Positions 53,297-64,000 of a DNA stretch of 64,000 nt are shown here, one piece after another. The notes under the pieces were generated by a model. That model was not told where the DNA came from. It saw nothing but the letters and a program-made list of their open reading frames with translations, and made no database searches. The position numbers were made by a program, and so were the translations under genes. The stretch is taken from assembly GCF_040436345.1 (NCBI RefSeq), contig NC_133234.1, positions 8,246,446-8,310,445 on the forward strand, in the 5' to 3' direction. How positions within the stretch are numbered: position 1 is the stretch's first letter; each line of letters begins with the position of its first letter. The stretch is from Pagrus major (taxonomy: Eukaryota > Chordata > Actinopteri > Spariformes > Sparidae).

Positions 53297-54901
53297 TCAG
53301 ACGATTTGGCAACGTATTCCTCTCTGGGGGAGAAGAATTTTTGTTAAAAGTCCCATATTGTAGGAATTAAAATGTCTTTATTTGTGCTGTATCTGATTTG
53401 AAGTCAAAACCTGGACTTACTTCCTCTAATCTGTTGAGTCTTCGGGGGATCCACCAGGCTCCTGGGTCCACACACCAATCATTTGTCTCAGTGCGAAAGC
53501 TTTAGGGTCGAAAAGACAGTAAAGAGTAAAAAACAAGCAAAACAAAAACAGTATGTAGGCCTATAGCAAGAACAGAAAAAAGAAAGAAATTATCAAATAT
53601 GACATAAACAAATATCAACAGTAGCAAAATGGTGAATTTAGGCCCACAAAGTAGATGATACAGATGTTTATGTTTATTTAAGGATCCCCATTAGAAGCAA
53701 ATGGATGAGCACATTTAGCAAATGTACAAGAAAGTGGTATTGATCTTCTCATCTAACTCTGAAAGAAAGCCAATAAGTGTCTTTCCCAGCATGTCAAACT
53801 ATCACTGTTGTGCCAAAGTTTCTCTTTCGTTCATATTATTCTTTGTTGTTTGCTCATGATCAGCTGTGTCGGCTAGGTGACACCGTCTAACACACCATGA
53901 GATAATGGACACAAGATGAAGCTTTTGTGAATGGAATCTACTACCCTATACTTACATATAAGCATGTACTCTACAACCCGGAATTGTGTTCTCCTTTTGT
54001 TCAAAGCAGGCGATGACGGGTTTGTTAATGGTGCCTTTTGAGACTTCCACACAGCAGGGGGGACCAAGTATTGGGATTATGCCCAGACTCTTGGAAACCT
54101 GAGGGACCACTGCAATGCACAGAACAACAGAGAATACTATTATTAAGTCTAGGAATAGGAACAAATTCTTTCGGGACAGCTTTATTTTTAAGAGTAAAAA
54201 TCTGTTAAATGTTGCTAGTTTGATTGAATTTGAAGTTAAATTTGAGTATTTACGAAGAAAAACAAATATAAGGCTTAAATAGCACTTCTGATACAGATAT
54301 AACCTGTTAATAAGTGAGTTGTACAGACATGAGAGTGTCTCAGCAACTCTCAGCAATAAGTGAATAAACATATTTCCCAAAATGCTGAACAAACCCTTGC
54401 TAACAATCTTTTAAAGCAATTGTGGGACCAGAACACCCACACCCAGTGCCTCGACAGAAAAACTTAGCCTAGCCTACATCTGTTCTTGACCCTTAGCTAG
54501 TACAGTGCAGCTGAAAGCCTGTAGAAGACCAAATATCCTACAGCAGAATCAGATCTTTATTTGCCTCAAAGGTCATAGGTTAAATATCGTAATATCACAA
54601 GCTACTCCAAAATGCAAAGAAATATAAAAGCTTAGTCCATTATTATACAATACAAAATGAAACTAACTTCCTGTTCCTAAAATATTAACTCTTCAGAATA
54701 AGAGATACAACTTTGTTTTCATCACTGATGAGTGTATTATTCAATTTCTATGCAATACAATTCAATAGATTCTCCTAATCATTTAAGTTACACATCAAGG
54801 ACTCTAAAAGTCATATTAGTCATTAACACACCTTGTGCATGGAGGAAAGGCAGTATGGTCAAACACAAAAGTGTCGGGCCACAGCGAATGGAGAAAGGCA
54901 T
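53297..54901 (-). CDS. CC chemokine, array copy 4
   Basis: Exons 54832-54901, 53956-54109, 53421-53499 and 53297-53323 sum to 330 nt (109 residues). The signal peptide differs from copy 3 by one residue (Ile for Met). Exon 2 reads VPQVSKSLGIIPILGPPCC, then VEVSKGTINKPVIACFEQKE and IPGCRVHAY. This N-terminal part is hydrophobic and unlike any other copy. Exon 3 is FRTETNDWCVDPGAWW then IPRRLNRLEE. Exon 4 is RGIRCQIV then TGA. Six mature cysteines. Intron 2 is short because it lacks the repeat found in copies 3 and 5. The poly(A) signal is at 53168-53173. Confidence 0.87.
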
Positions 54902-55231
54902 CCTGGGTCCCAATATGACAGTGAGTGAATAATTAATAGCGTTATTCTGAACACTCACTGGTCCAACCCTTGGTGTGAACAGTGATGCTCTGTCTTGCAA
55001 GAAGAAACCTCCTTGGTATAAATGAGGTGAGCATGAGGGAAAGAGTGCACCGTCAGAGAAAGAGGAACAAGAGTGTGTGATGTGTTGAAGTCACTGAGAG
55101 ACACATTCATCGAAGTCACTGAATAACACAAACAAACTAACAGATGGAGGCTCCTGTGTCTGGTGGGTATGAATTTGACAGGTGGTCAATTCATACATAT
55201 TGCACCATTTAAAATGACAATGAGTTTTTTT

Positions 55232-55560
55232 TAGGTGGCTAAAGTACACTCAACAAAATATAGACAACCAGTTTGTACTGCAGATAGTGTGTATGGTCTT
55301 GTGTTGGCGAGTGGTTTGCTAATTTCAATGTTGATGATGGGCATAACAGGGTGCCCATGGTGGTCATCAGGTTATGTTACAGGCAGGCAGAAGCTATGGA
55401 GAACAAACACAGGAGCATCTTATTGATGTCAATGTGAATTCACAGATGAGGCCCATTGTCGTGCATTTCATCCACCGCCATCACCTCATGTTGCATCATA
55501 ATGCACGGCCCCATGTCGCAATGATACCAAAGGTCCTAACGTGTTCACCAACATCGAGTT
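55232..55560 (+). pseudogene. Tc1-like transposase 3' fragment
   Basis: Opens with CACTCAACAAAATATAGAC, a terminal-like sequence. It continues with transposase blocks GGCGAGTGGTTTGCT, GAGGCCCATTGTCGTGCATT and CGCCATCACCTCATGTTGCA. The ORF is disrupted by frameshifts. A smaller piece of the same region is at 60655-60775. Confidence 0.72.
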
Positions 55561-55759
55561 TGACAAATTTCTTCTGCTTTTACTTCTGCTTCTCCTCCAA
55601 ACTGGGGGCGTGCTGACTGCAATCTACTGTAGGCGTTACACTGACCATGGATAAGTACCTGATTTAACCCCACTTTAAAAGACCCGAACTAACCCTTTAA
55701 GCAACAGGTGAATCATTTATTTTCAGAAAATGTATAACTGATAATCTCTCACATTGCAG

Positions 55760-55930
55760 TATCTGGTCATTGTGAATAATTAAGAGCCTTATTCTAGACT
55801 CTTACTGGTAAACACTTGCAGTAAACAGTGATGCTCTGACTTGCAAGAAGAAACTTCCTTTATTACAAATGAGGTGAGCTTGAAGGGTCAAACACACACT
55901 CATTCCAGAGAAAGAGGAACAAGACAAACA
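55760..55930 (-). promoter_or_regulatory. Orphan copy of the chemokine 5' flank (b)
   Basis: It shares GTAAACAGTGATGCTCTGAC, CAAGAAGAAACTTCC and ATTCCAGAGAAAGAGGAACA with the flanks of copies 2-6. No exon 1 lies downstream before copy 4, 850 bp away. Confidence 0.7.
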
Positions 55931-58389
55931 CTTTTATTTTTTGGGTGACTACTCAATTATTTTGTGATTATCTTTTCTCCCTATAGGGATAAAACATATA
56001 TCTGTAGGTAGATATATTGTCTCTAGTGATTGTGAGATGTGTTGAAGTCACTGAGAGACACTGTTTTAAAGGGTTGGTTTGGATTCACCAAAGTCACACA
56101 ATCACACAAACAAACAGGTCGAGGCCGCAGCAGAGCAGCAACTCCCATGTCATGCTGAGATAAAATCATCGTTTTTTGCAATGGAGCCTGGTGGCTTTAA
56201 AGAAAGCAACACAATGACTGCAGTTCCACATTTGAAAAGGTCTGATGGCAAGACAGAAGAGTGAAAATATGTCACACCTTCTGTGTGAACAAAAAAAGTC
56301 TCAGATCTTTAACTTCAAGTCATGAAAAGTGTTGCATTTATATATTTTTGCTTTGGCTCCTACACCAGTACTCCTGCTGCTTCTACAAACTGGGTGGGGG
56401 CTGCTATCCGACTGCTATCAACTGTAGATAAAACATTGACTGTAGATATGAACCCACTTCAAAAAACCTGAACTAACCCTTGAGGCAAATGGTGTTTTAA
56501 ATGTATGGCTGAGGAATATCTGATTCTCTCACACTGCAGTAAACTCATTAAAGAGTAAAATAATAACTGAAATGTAAATGTCACTCGAGGTCATAATCAG
56601 CAAAGGATGACAGAGAGCAGAGACCTAAGAGCCCAACACCCAAACCCACAAAGCTCTGGATTTGGGCCGGCTCGCCAGAAATGTTATGAAGGTGAAGCCA
56701 TCAAGAAACATCACAACATGTTAGGTGTTTTTGCTGCTTTTTCTCAAATATCTTAAAATAATAGTGCAAGATTATGACATGGTGTCAGACCCTGCTGAGA
56801 TAAAAAAAAGAATGACTGTTTTTGTCAATGGAGTCTGGTGGCTTTGAAGAAAGCAGCTTAATGGCTTCAGTTCTCTGCCAGAAAGGCCTGACTGCAAGGT
56901 AAGGCAGTGAAAATATTAAAAAAGGTCACTTTATCTGATGGCTAAGATTTACTCAACAAAAACACTTTTTTGCTCCCATTTCTCACTCAAACCAAAATCT
57001 GGCGTACGTCTAACAATGCGCAATTTCCTTTTATAAATCCCAAATCAACCTGGAAATGTGCACACATGGATCTGCCTCCTATACCGCCCTCTCCACACCC
57101 ACATTCAACCATAAATGGTCAATGCAAAGTGCCTCATGAATGTTAATGCCTGGAAATGAGCCGCTGATCGATGGTTCTTTACAGTGAATCATGGGCACGG
57201 CGAGAGAAAAGACAAAGAAAATACATATTTCTGGCACAGAGAACGAGGTGTATACCACAGTATTCATGTGTACAGTGATCAGACTGACTGTTCCACTTGA
57301 CAAAATGATCAGTGTTATCCCAAACCCCCACCCGATGATAATTTGGTCATCGAACAGTCCGGGCTTCTCTGCTGCACTCCAGGGGAGGGAATGTGATGGT
57401 GAGAGAGGCCTGAGGAAATGTGATTTCAGATTTGAGTTGGCTTATATCTTTTACAATTTAGTTTCTGGTTGCTGGTTTGGTTTATGATAATGTGGATCAT
57501 TAAATAACATTTGCTATGAAGTGAAATCAATTGTGAGATGTATTATTATGCACAGAATGCCTCTCATGTTTAATTTCTACTATCTGCTTCAATTCAGCAC
57601 CTCACCATTCGTGTCGCCAATTCCCCTCGCCTCCAAAATGTTCGTAGGCATGGGTCAGAGTTTGCTTACAGCGTGCATTCTCCCATCAAGTTTGTTTCTA
57701 TAGATCACAACATTTGCGTGGGAAGTGGCGCACGCCTCTTTCAAGCCCAATTCTGTGCGTAGGCAAGCTTTATAAATGAGAGCCCTGATCTGGCCCACAC
57801 CAGACAGATTCAGAAGATTCAGATTCAAATTTGGACCAGTTCTGGTTTATTCGGTTCACTCTTGGCTGACATGTGGTCATGGTATGGCTCAGATTTTGGA
57901 CAACAGGAGTGGGCCGCCCAAGTGCCATCATTCCATGCGGTATGTGGGCTGCATTATCTGGGACATTGCTACCAAGAAGCAGACATGGCCATTATGAAAA
58001 TGATGTAAAGACTTTTTTAATGACATTTTCATTACTATCATGGAGTCCTATTTTAATTTACCAATTAAACATTTAAATGTATTTAAGTAATTTTAAAACT
58101 GTACCAGGTGTCAAGATATTATGTGCTCCAGACATTAAAGATATTTTATTCATGTATACTGTAAATACATTAATACACAGCACAGAGACAACGATGGTCA
58201 AAAATCTTTATTAGCTTGGAAGACAATAAAAATCCATACAAAGATATTATTACCATATCTAAATGTACCTATAAGCAGAGAAAGTTGATAATTCGCTCTA
58301 AATTATTAGAAAACAAGTGGAAAAAAGTGTCAACATTTCTGCGTAGATGGTCATAATGCATTATCTTCAGTGTGGCTGTTGAACACCCG

Positions 58390-60404
58390 TCAGATGATAT
58401 GGCAACGTACTCCTCTCTGTGGGAGAAGAATTAAAGGTAAAAGTCCCATATTGTAGGGAGGAAATTTTCTTTATTTATGCTGTATCTGATTTGAAGTCAA
58501 AACCTGGACTTACTTGCTCTAATCTCTTGAGTCTTCGGGTGATCCACCAGGCTCCTGGGTCCACACACCAATCGTTTGTCTCAGTGCGAAAGCTTCAGGG
58601 TTGAAAAGACAGGAAAGAGTAAAAAAACAAGCAAAACAAAAACAGTATGTAGACCAATAGCAAGAACAATAAAAAGGAAAACATGTATCAAATATGATCA
58701 ATGTGCCTTAAACACAAAAATATCTACAGTAACAAAATGGTGAATTTAGGCCCACAAAGTAGATGATACAGATGTTTATGTTTATTTAAGGATCCCCATT
58801 AGAAGCACAAGGCTGTGCCTCTTGTCTTCCTGGGGTCCTCAACATAAAAATACAATACCGACATGCAATAAGAAAGCACGAAGTCTATTTAAACATCACA
58901 GCTCCCACTTGTTATCGATGCTTGTTAGTCAAGATGACGTTGTTACCTCCTTTCAAGATTTTGGTCTTCCTCGACAAACCAACCGAATCATGATCACGTA
59001 ATCCAACTGGGCTACTAGGGAGACCAGAACAGTGTTCCCAAGAGTTGTTGAAAACAAGGTCTAGACATGTACGAGAAGAAGCTATTTCCCCACTGCTACC
59101 AATCTTCATGCTATGCATCACCTCCTGACTTAGCAAACAAACAGTACCTAGCAAATAAGCTAGCCCAGCTAACCTTATCCTGGCTTTAGTCACACATTTA
59201 GCACACATACACAAAAGCGGTATTGATATTCTCATCTAACTCTCTGAAATAAAGCCAATAAGTGTCTTTCCAAGCATGTCAAACTATCACTGTTGTGCCA
59301 AAGATTCTCTTTCGTTCACATTATTCTTTGTTGTCTGCTCATGATCAGCTGTGTTGGCTAGGTGACACCGCCTAACACACCATGAGATAATGGACACAAC
59401 ATGAAGCTTTTGTGAGTGTAATCTACTACCCTATACTTACATATAAGCATGTACTCTACAGCCCGGAATTGAGTTCTCCTTTTGTTCAAAGCAGGCGGTG
59501 ACAGGTTCGTTAAAGACGCCCTTTGAGGCTGCCATACAGCAGTCGGGAGCAGATCCTGTTCGTCCATACTTGCCCTGGGCACATGGAGAGATCACTGCAA
59601 TGCACAGAACAACATCAATACTATTATTAAATCTAGGAATAGGAAAAAGTTCTTTCAGGACAGCTTTACTTATAAGAGTAAAAATCTGTTAAATGTTCCT
59701 AGTTTGATTCCCCGCCAAAGTTAAATTTGAGTATTTACGAAGAAAAACAAAGAGAAGGCTTAAATAGCACTTCTGATACAGATATAACCTGTTAATTAGT
59801 GAGTTGTACAGACATGAGAGTGGTTTTGATCTTCTCATATAACTCTCAGCAATAAGTGAATAAACATAGTTCCCAAAGTGCTGAACAAACCCTAACCATC
59901 AATCTTTAAAAGCAATTGTGGGAGCAGAACACCAACACCCAGTGCCTCGACAGAAAAACTTAGCCTAGCCTACATCTGTTCTCACCCGTTAACTAGTACA
60001 GTTGATACTACAGCTAATAGCCTGTAGAAGACCAAATATCCTACAGCAGCATCAGATCTTCATTTGCCTCAAAGGTCATAGGCTAAAAATTGTGATATCA
60101 CAAGCTACTCCAAAATGCAAATAAATATAAAAACGTCCTCTATTATTATACAATACAAAATTGAAACTTCCTGTGCCTAAAATATTAACTTTTTTCGGAA
60201 TAAGAGATACAACTTTCTTTTCATCACTGATGAGTGTATTATTCAATTTCTATACAATGCAACTCAATAGATTCTCCTAATCATTTAAGTTACATATCAA
60301 GGACTCTAAAAGTCATTATTAGTCATTAACACACCTTGTACAAGGAGCAAAGGCAGCATGGTTAAACACCCACGTGTCGGGCCACAGCGAATGGAGAAAG
60401 GCAT
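58390..60404 (-). CDS. CC chemokine, array copy 5
   Basis: Exons 60335-60404, 59441-59594, 58514-58592 and 58390-58416 sum to 330 nt (109 residues). The signal peptide starts MPFSIRCGPTRGCLTMLPLL and ends LVQ. Exon 2 reads ISPCAQGKYGRTGSAPDCC, then MAASKGVFNEPVTACFEQKE and IPGCRVHAY. Exon 3 is FRTETNDWCVDPGAWW then ITRRLKRLEQ. Exon 4 is RGVRCHII then TGA. Seven mature cysteines, an odd number, because the N-terminal part gained one. From PDCC to the end of exon 2 it equals copy 3, suggesting recent duplication or conversion. The poly(A) signal is at 58207-58212. Intron 2 carries the same repeat as copy 3. Confidence 0.87.
58910..59180. repeat. Repeat inside intron 2 of copies 3 and 5 (partial in 2)
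   Basis: The block with TTGTTAGTCAAGATGACGTT, TTGGTCTTCCTCGACAAACC and ACCAGAACAGTGTTCCCAAG also occurs at 49395-49670, and a shortened form at 45540-45660. It is absent from copy 4, where a deletion is likely. A LINE-3'-like phrase (TTAAGGATCCCCATTAGAAG) precedes it. Confidence 0.65.
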
Positions 60405-60530
60405 CCTGGGTCCTGGGTGAGTGAATAATTAATAGCGTTATTCTGAACACTCACTGGTCCAACCCTTGGCGTAAACAGTGATGCTCTGTCTTGCAAGAAG
60501 AAACCTCCTTGGTATAAATGAGGTGAGAGA

Positions 60531-61500
60531 GTGCACTGTCACTCCAGAGAAAGAGGAACAAGAGTGTGTGATGTGTTGAAGTCACTGAGAGACACATTCA
60601 GCGAAGTCACTGAATAACACAAACAAACTAATTGATCAAGGCAGTGGCCTTTTTAGGCAGGCATAAACTATGGACATCAAACCCAGGATTTTTTTGATGT
60701 CAATGTGAATTCACAGATGAGGCCCATTGTCGTGCATTTCATCCGCTGCAATGATAAACATTAACTAACATTTAATTGACAGTACTCTGACTGCTTCTTC
60801 CAAACTGGGTGGGTGCTGACTGCTTTAAACTGTATGTAATACATTGACTGTAGATATGACCCCACTTCAAAGAACCTGAACTAACCCTTGCAGCAAATGG
60901 TGAACCATGTACACTGCTCAAAAATTATCACAGCATAACACCTAGTCAGTTAAACTTCAGGGATTTCAATCTGCCCATTTAGGAAGCACAAGTGATTGTG
61001 AATCAATTTCACCTGCTTTGGTGCAAATGAAAGTGACAACAGGTGCCATGGAGAGGCAAAAGCAAGACAACCCCCAAAAAGGGAATGGTCAATGGAGTCT
61101 GGTTGCTTTGAAGAAAGCAGCATAAAGGCTTCAGTTCCCTGCCAGAAAGGCCTGACTGCAAGGTAAAATAGGTGAAAATATTAGAAATAGTCACTTTAAC
61201 TGATGGCTAAGATTTACTCAACAAAAACACTTTTTTGCTCCCATTTCTCATTCAACCCAATATTTAAATGACATGATCCGGCCCACACCAGACAGATTCA
61301 GCAGATTTAAAATTTAGAATGGGGCCAGTTCTGATTTATTGGGTTCGCTCTTGGCTGACGTGGTCATGTTAGGGCTCAGATTTGGAAAACAGGAGTGGAG
61401 CCACCCAAATACCATCATTCTATGCAGTATGTGTGTATGTGCTATTTCATTCAGTATTTTCTTCACTGTAAATACATTATCAGCACAGAGAAAACAATGG
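60531..61500. other. Spacer between chemokine copies 5 and 6
   Basis: Contains a short Tc1-like transposase piece (60655-60775), a fragment of another transposon family (60915-61080: CACTGCTCAAAAATTATCAC, ATCAATTTCACCTGCTTTGG) that recurs at 63698-63870, and common spacer blocks. Confidence 0.55.
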
Positions 61501-61638
61501 TCAAAACTCTTTATTAGTTTAGAAGACAGTAACGATTCATGCATAGATATTATTGACATATCTAACATGTTTAACATGTCAACATTTCTGCGTAGAAGGT
61601 CGTGATGCATTATCTTCAGTGTGGCTGTTGAACACCCA

Positions 61639-63205
61639 TCAGATGATTTGGCAACGTATTCCTCTCTGTGGGAGAAGAATTTTAGTTAAAAGTGCCATAT
61701 TGTAGGAATTAAAATGTCTTTATTTGTGCTGTATCTGATTTCAGTCAAAACCTTGAGTTCCTCAATATTTACTAAGAAGTGAGAGAAAAAAACTCCCAAC
61801 AGACTGTATTATGGCATAAACTCATCAAGAGGATTTGTTAGAGAGAAATGATAGAAATTAAGGAGGAAAAATTGAAATGTAAAAATGAAAACAAGTATTG
61901 TGATATCATGAACAAGTTGTGAAATTGGACTTACTTGTTCTAATCTCTTGAGTCTTCGGGGGATCCACCAGGCTCCTGGGTCCACACAAAATTCATTGTT
62001 GTTCTCAGTGTGAAAGCTTTAGGGTTGAAAAGACAGGAAAGATTAAAAAATGACACATTTCTAGTCACCTGCTCACTTCTGCCTGCCAAGTCAACCAGCC
62101 ACCCCCACCTAATCAAACCAGCTCTGCTCACCTGGTCTCACAGCTGCTCCCGATCACCTGTTAACCCAGTATATATACCCCAGCCTCACTGATACTCTGT
62201 TCCTTGTTTCCATGTTTCCTTATTGCGCTTGTGTTTTTGCTAACGGGACTTTTATTTCTCCTATGTACCCGCCAACCATCCACCACGTGAGCTCTTATGA
62301 AATCATCACTAAGCTATCCTGCTGTCTCACCTTTTCTTCTGCATTTGGGTCCAACCCCTGTTGCTCACTTACCAGACGTTACACCAAGTGCCAAACGAGC
62401 TGCTCTATTTTGAGCAACCTGCAGCTTTTTCTGGTCGGATTTTGAAGCTGATGACCAGATTACAGGGCGGTATTCTAGGTGAGACAGGATCGGTCAATGA
62501 ATGAGTGATTTGATTATTGTGGGAGGGATGATTCCTCTTCCCATCTTAATGACTACATTATTTATATATTCAGACCAGGATAGTGAGCTATCAGGAGTTA
62601 CACCCGGAAGTTTTAATGTGTTTACTTGTTTAATATTATTGGTGCCTATTGCCAGTTTTCTAAACCCACTTGTATACTGTATGTCTCTCAGGGCTTTAGC
62701 TGGAGAACCAGTTAAATCTTGGTCCGATATTGTGGCACTGTACGAAGTGGAGTCATCAGCATACATTGATGTTTTTTGCGTACACTGGCAGGTCATTGGT
62801 GAAGATGGAATATAACAAAGTCCCCAGGCAGCTGCCTTGTGGAGTCCCACGTAGCATCAGATCTTAGTTTGCCTCAAAGGTCATAGGTTAAATATCGTAA
62901 TATCACAAGCTACTCCAAAATGCAAAGAAATATAAAAGCTTTCTTCAATGTTTTACAATACAAAATTAAAACTTCCTGTTCCTAAAATATTAACTTTTCG
63001 GAATAAGAGATACAACTTTGTTTTCATTGCTGATGAGTGTATTATTCAATTTCTATACAATACAATTAATAGATTCTCCTAATCATTTAAGTTACACATC
63101 AAGGACTCTAAAAGTCATATTACTCATTAACACACTTTGTACAAGGAGGAAAGGCAGCATGGTTAAAAACCCACATGTCGGGCCACAGCGAATGGAGAAA
63201 AGCAT
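61639..63205 (-). pseudogene. CC chemokine, array copy 6, lacking exon 2
   Basis: Exon 1 (63136-63205) starts MLFSIRCGPTCGFLTMLPFL. Exon 3 (61935-62016) reads FHTENNNEFCVDPGAWW, and exon 4 (61639-61665) reads RGIRCQII then TGA. These exons are intact, and so is the poly(A) signal at 61510. The CC-bearing exon 2 is missing: homology to other copies stops near 62047 and resumes near 62855, with retroelement sequence between. Skipping would join phase 1 to phase 2 and shift the frame. The last base of exon 1 is also changed (CAA A|GTGTG instead of CAA G|GTGTG). Probably dead as a chemokine. Confidence 0.85.
62048..62855 (-). mobile_element. Retroelement patchwork within copy 6
   Basis: The minus strand at about 62330-62850 encodes a degraded reverse-transcriptase tail of a non-LTR retrotransposon. 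It has MYADDST (the YADD box) and LSHLEY...VIWSSASKSD, then LQVAQNRAARLALG after a stop codon. The left part (62050-62290) is different: it starts TGACACATTTC, has a TATATATA box, and looks like a piece of an LTR or other promoter-bearing element. It replaces the normal intron 1, exon 2 and intron 2 sequence. Confidence 0.7.
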
Positions 63206-63877
63206 CCTGGGTCCAAATATGACAGTGAGTGAATAATTAATAACGTTATTCTGAACACTCACTGGTCCAACTCTTGGTGTGAACAGTGATGCTCTGTTGT
63301 AAAAGAAGAAACTTCCTTGATATAAATGAGATGAGCATGAGGGAAAGAGTGCACCATCATTCCAGAGAAAGAGGAACAAGAGTGTGGCCTGAAAGCAACC
63401 GAGGTAGTAGCTTCAGTTCCACGTTCAAAAACGTCTGAAGGCAAGATAAAAGAGTGAACATGTCTCACACCTTTTGTGTAAAAAAAAAGTCTTGAAGTCA
63501 TGAAAAGTATTGCGTTTATATTTTTGTTGAGCACATTGCTTCGGCTCAGACACCAGTACTCTGACTGCTTCTACAAACTGGGTGGGTGCCGACTGCTATC
63601 AACTGTAGGTAATGCATTCACTGTGACCCTACTTCAAAAAACCTGAACTAACCCTTGCAGCAAATGGTGAACCAACATAAACAGAATTTTTTGAGTAGTG
63701 TATCACTGCTCAAAAAATTAAGGGAACACTTAATCATCACAGTATCACACTAAGTCAGTTAACTTCAGGGATGTGAATCAATTTCACCTGCTTTGGTACA
63801 AATGAAAGTGACAACAAGTGCAATGGAGAGGCAAAAGCAAGACAACCTCCACAAAGGGAATAGTTTTGCATATGTGT
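63206..63877. other. 5' flank of copy 6 and distal spacer
   Basis: 63230-63390 is the shared chemokine 5' flank (TCTGAACACTCACTGGTCCAA, GTGAACAGTGATGCTCTG). Then come spacer text with a Tc1-like end (GCGTTTATATTTTTGTTGAG near 63510) and a second transposon fragment (63698-63870). Confidence 0.6.
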
Positions 63878-64000
63878 CTCTGTAAACACTTGCAGTAAAC
63901 AGTGATGCTCTGACTTGCAAGAAGAAACTTCCTTGGTTACAAACGAGGTCAACTTGAAGGGACAAACACACACTCATTTCAGAGAAAGAGGAACAAGACA
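63878..64000 (-). promoter_or_regulatory. Orphan copy of the chemokine 5' flank (c), cut by window end
   Basis: TAAACACTTGCAGTAAACAG, GATGCTCTGACTTGCAAGAA and TCAGAGAAAGAGGAACAAGA match orphan copies (a) and (b) more closely than the gene-linked flanks. No exon 1 follows toward copy 6. Confidence 0.65.

Larger units (their letters stand above)
55036..58200. other. Spacer between chemokine copies 4 and 5
   Basis: Holds a Tc1-like fragment (55232-55560), an orphan chemokine 5' flank (55760-55930), repeated spacer blocks (56095-56260, 56800-56900) and Tc1 end-like text near 56955. The rest, including 57000-57780, shows no supported gene. Confidence 0.55.

Noticed and set aside
53270-53323. Alternative exon 4 acceptor two bases downstream in the chemokines
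   Set aside because: It gives 16-residue or longer tails that vary in length between copies. The upstream CAG gives the same stop position in all six, so it is preferred, though the AGAG pair could be used alternatively.
62494-62850. Possible intact gene with YADD motif
   Set aside because: It is a fragment of LINE reverse transcriptase lacking the rest of the protein and followed by a stop codon inside the homologous region.

Overview
The window is nuclear DNA of a ray-finned fish, probably a percomorph teleost. Genes are split by GT/AG introns. Non-coding DNA is filled with teleost-type repeats: Tc1-like elements, TTAA-flanked MITEs, tRNA-derived SINEs, LINE fragments, and long AC, AT and CT microsatellites. 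Genes were found by reading exons and splice sites and by recalling protein families. Nothing was aligned by computer.

Region 1 (about 450-34,973, minus strand) is a complete 11-exon adap1 gene (ArfGAP plus two PH domains). Its coding sequence sums to 1,131 nt, or 376 residues. The last exon has only nine codons and lies 3.7 kb beyond exon 10. That intron holds two intact tRNA-Arg(CCU) genes and two decayed copies. Intron 8 holds a 1.1-kb foldback Tc1-like mosaic.

Region 2 (34,974-38,400) is a divergent interval of 1.4 kb followed by cox19 on the plus strand: three exons, 95 residues, with both CX9C motifs. adap1 and cox19 are also neighbours in human 7p22.3, so this is old synteny. About 120 bp just upstream of cox19 is duplicated in direct orientation.

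Region 3 (39,900-64,000, minus strand) is a tandem array of six CC-chemokine genes, called copies 1-6 here from low to high coordinate. Each has a signal-peptide exon, a CC exon, an exon with CVDP, and a fourth exon of eight codons plus stop that adds a conserved cysteine. Copies 1-5 look intact (107-110 residues). Copy 6 has lost exon 2, and retroelement sequence sits in its place. The residues before the CC pair differ strongly between copies, while the core and signal peptides are conserved. The spacers carry extra exon-less copies of the chemokine 5' flank and recurrent Tc1-like fragments, as expected if the array grew by unequal exchange. I could not assign a named chemokine orthologue.
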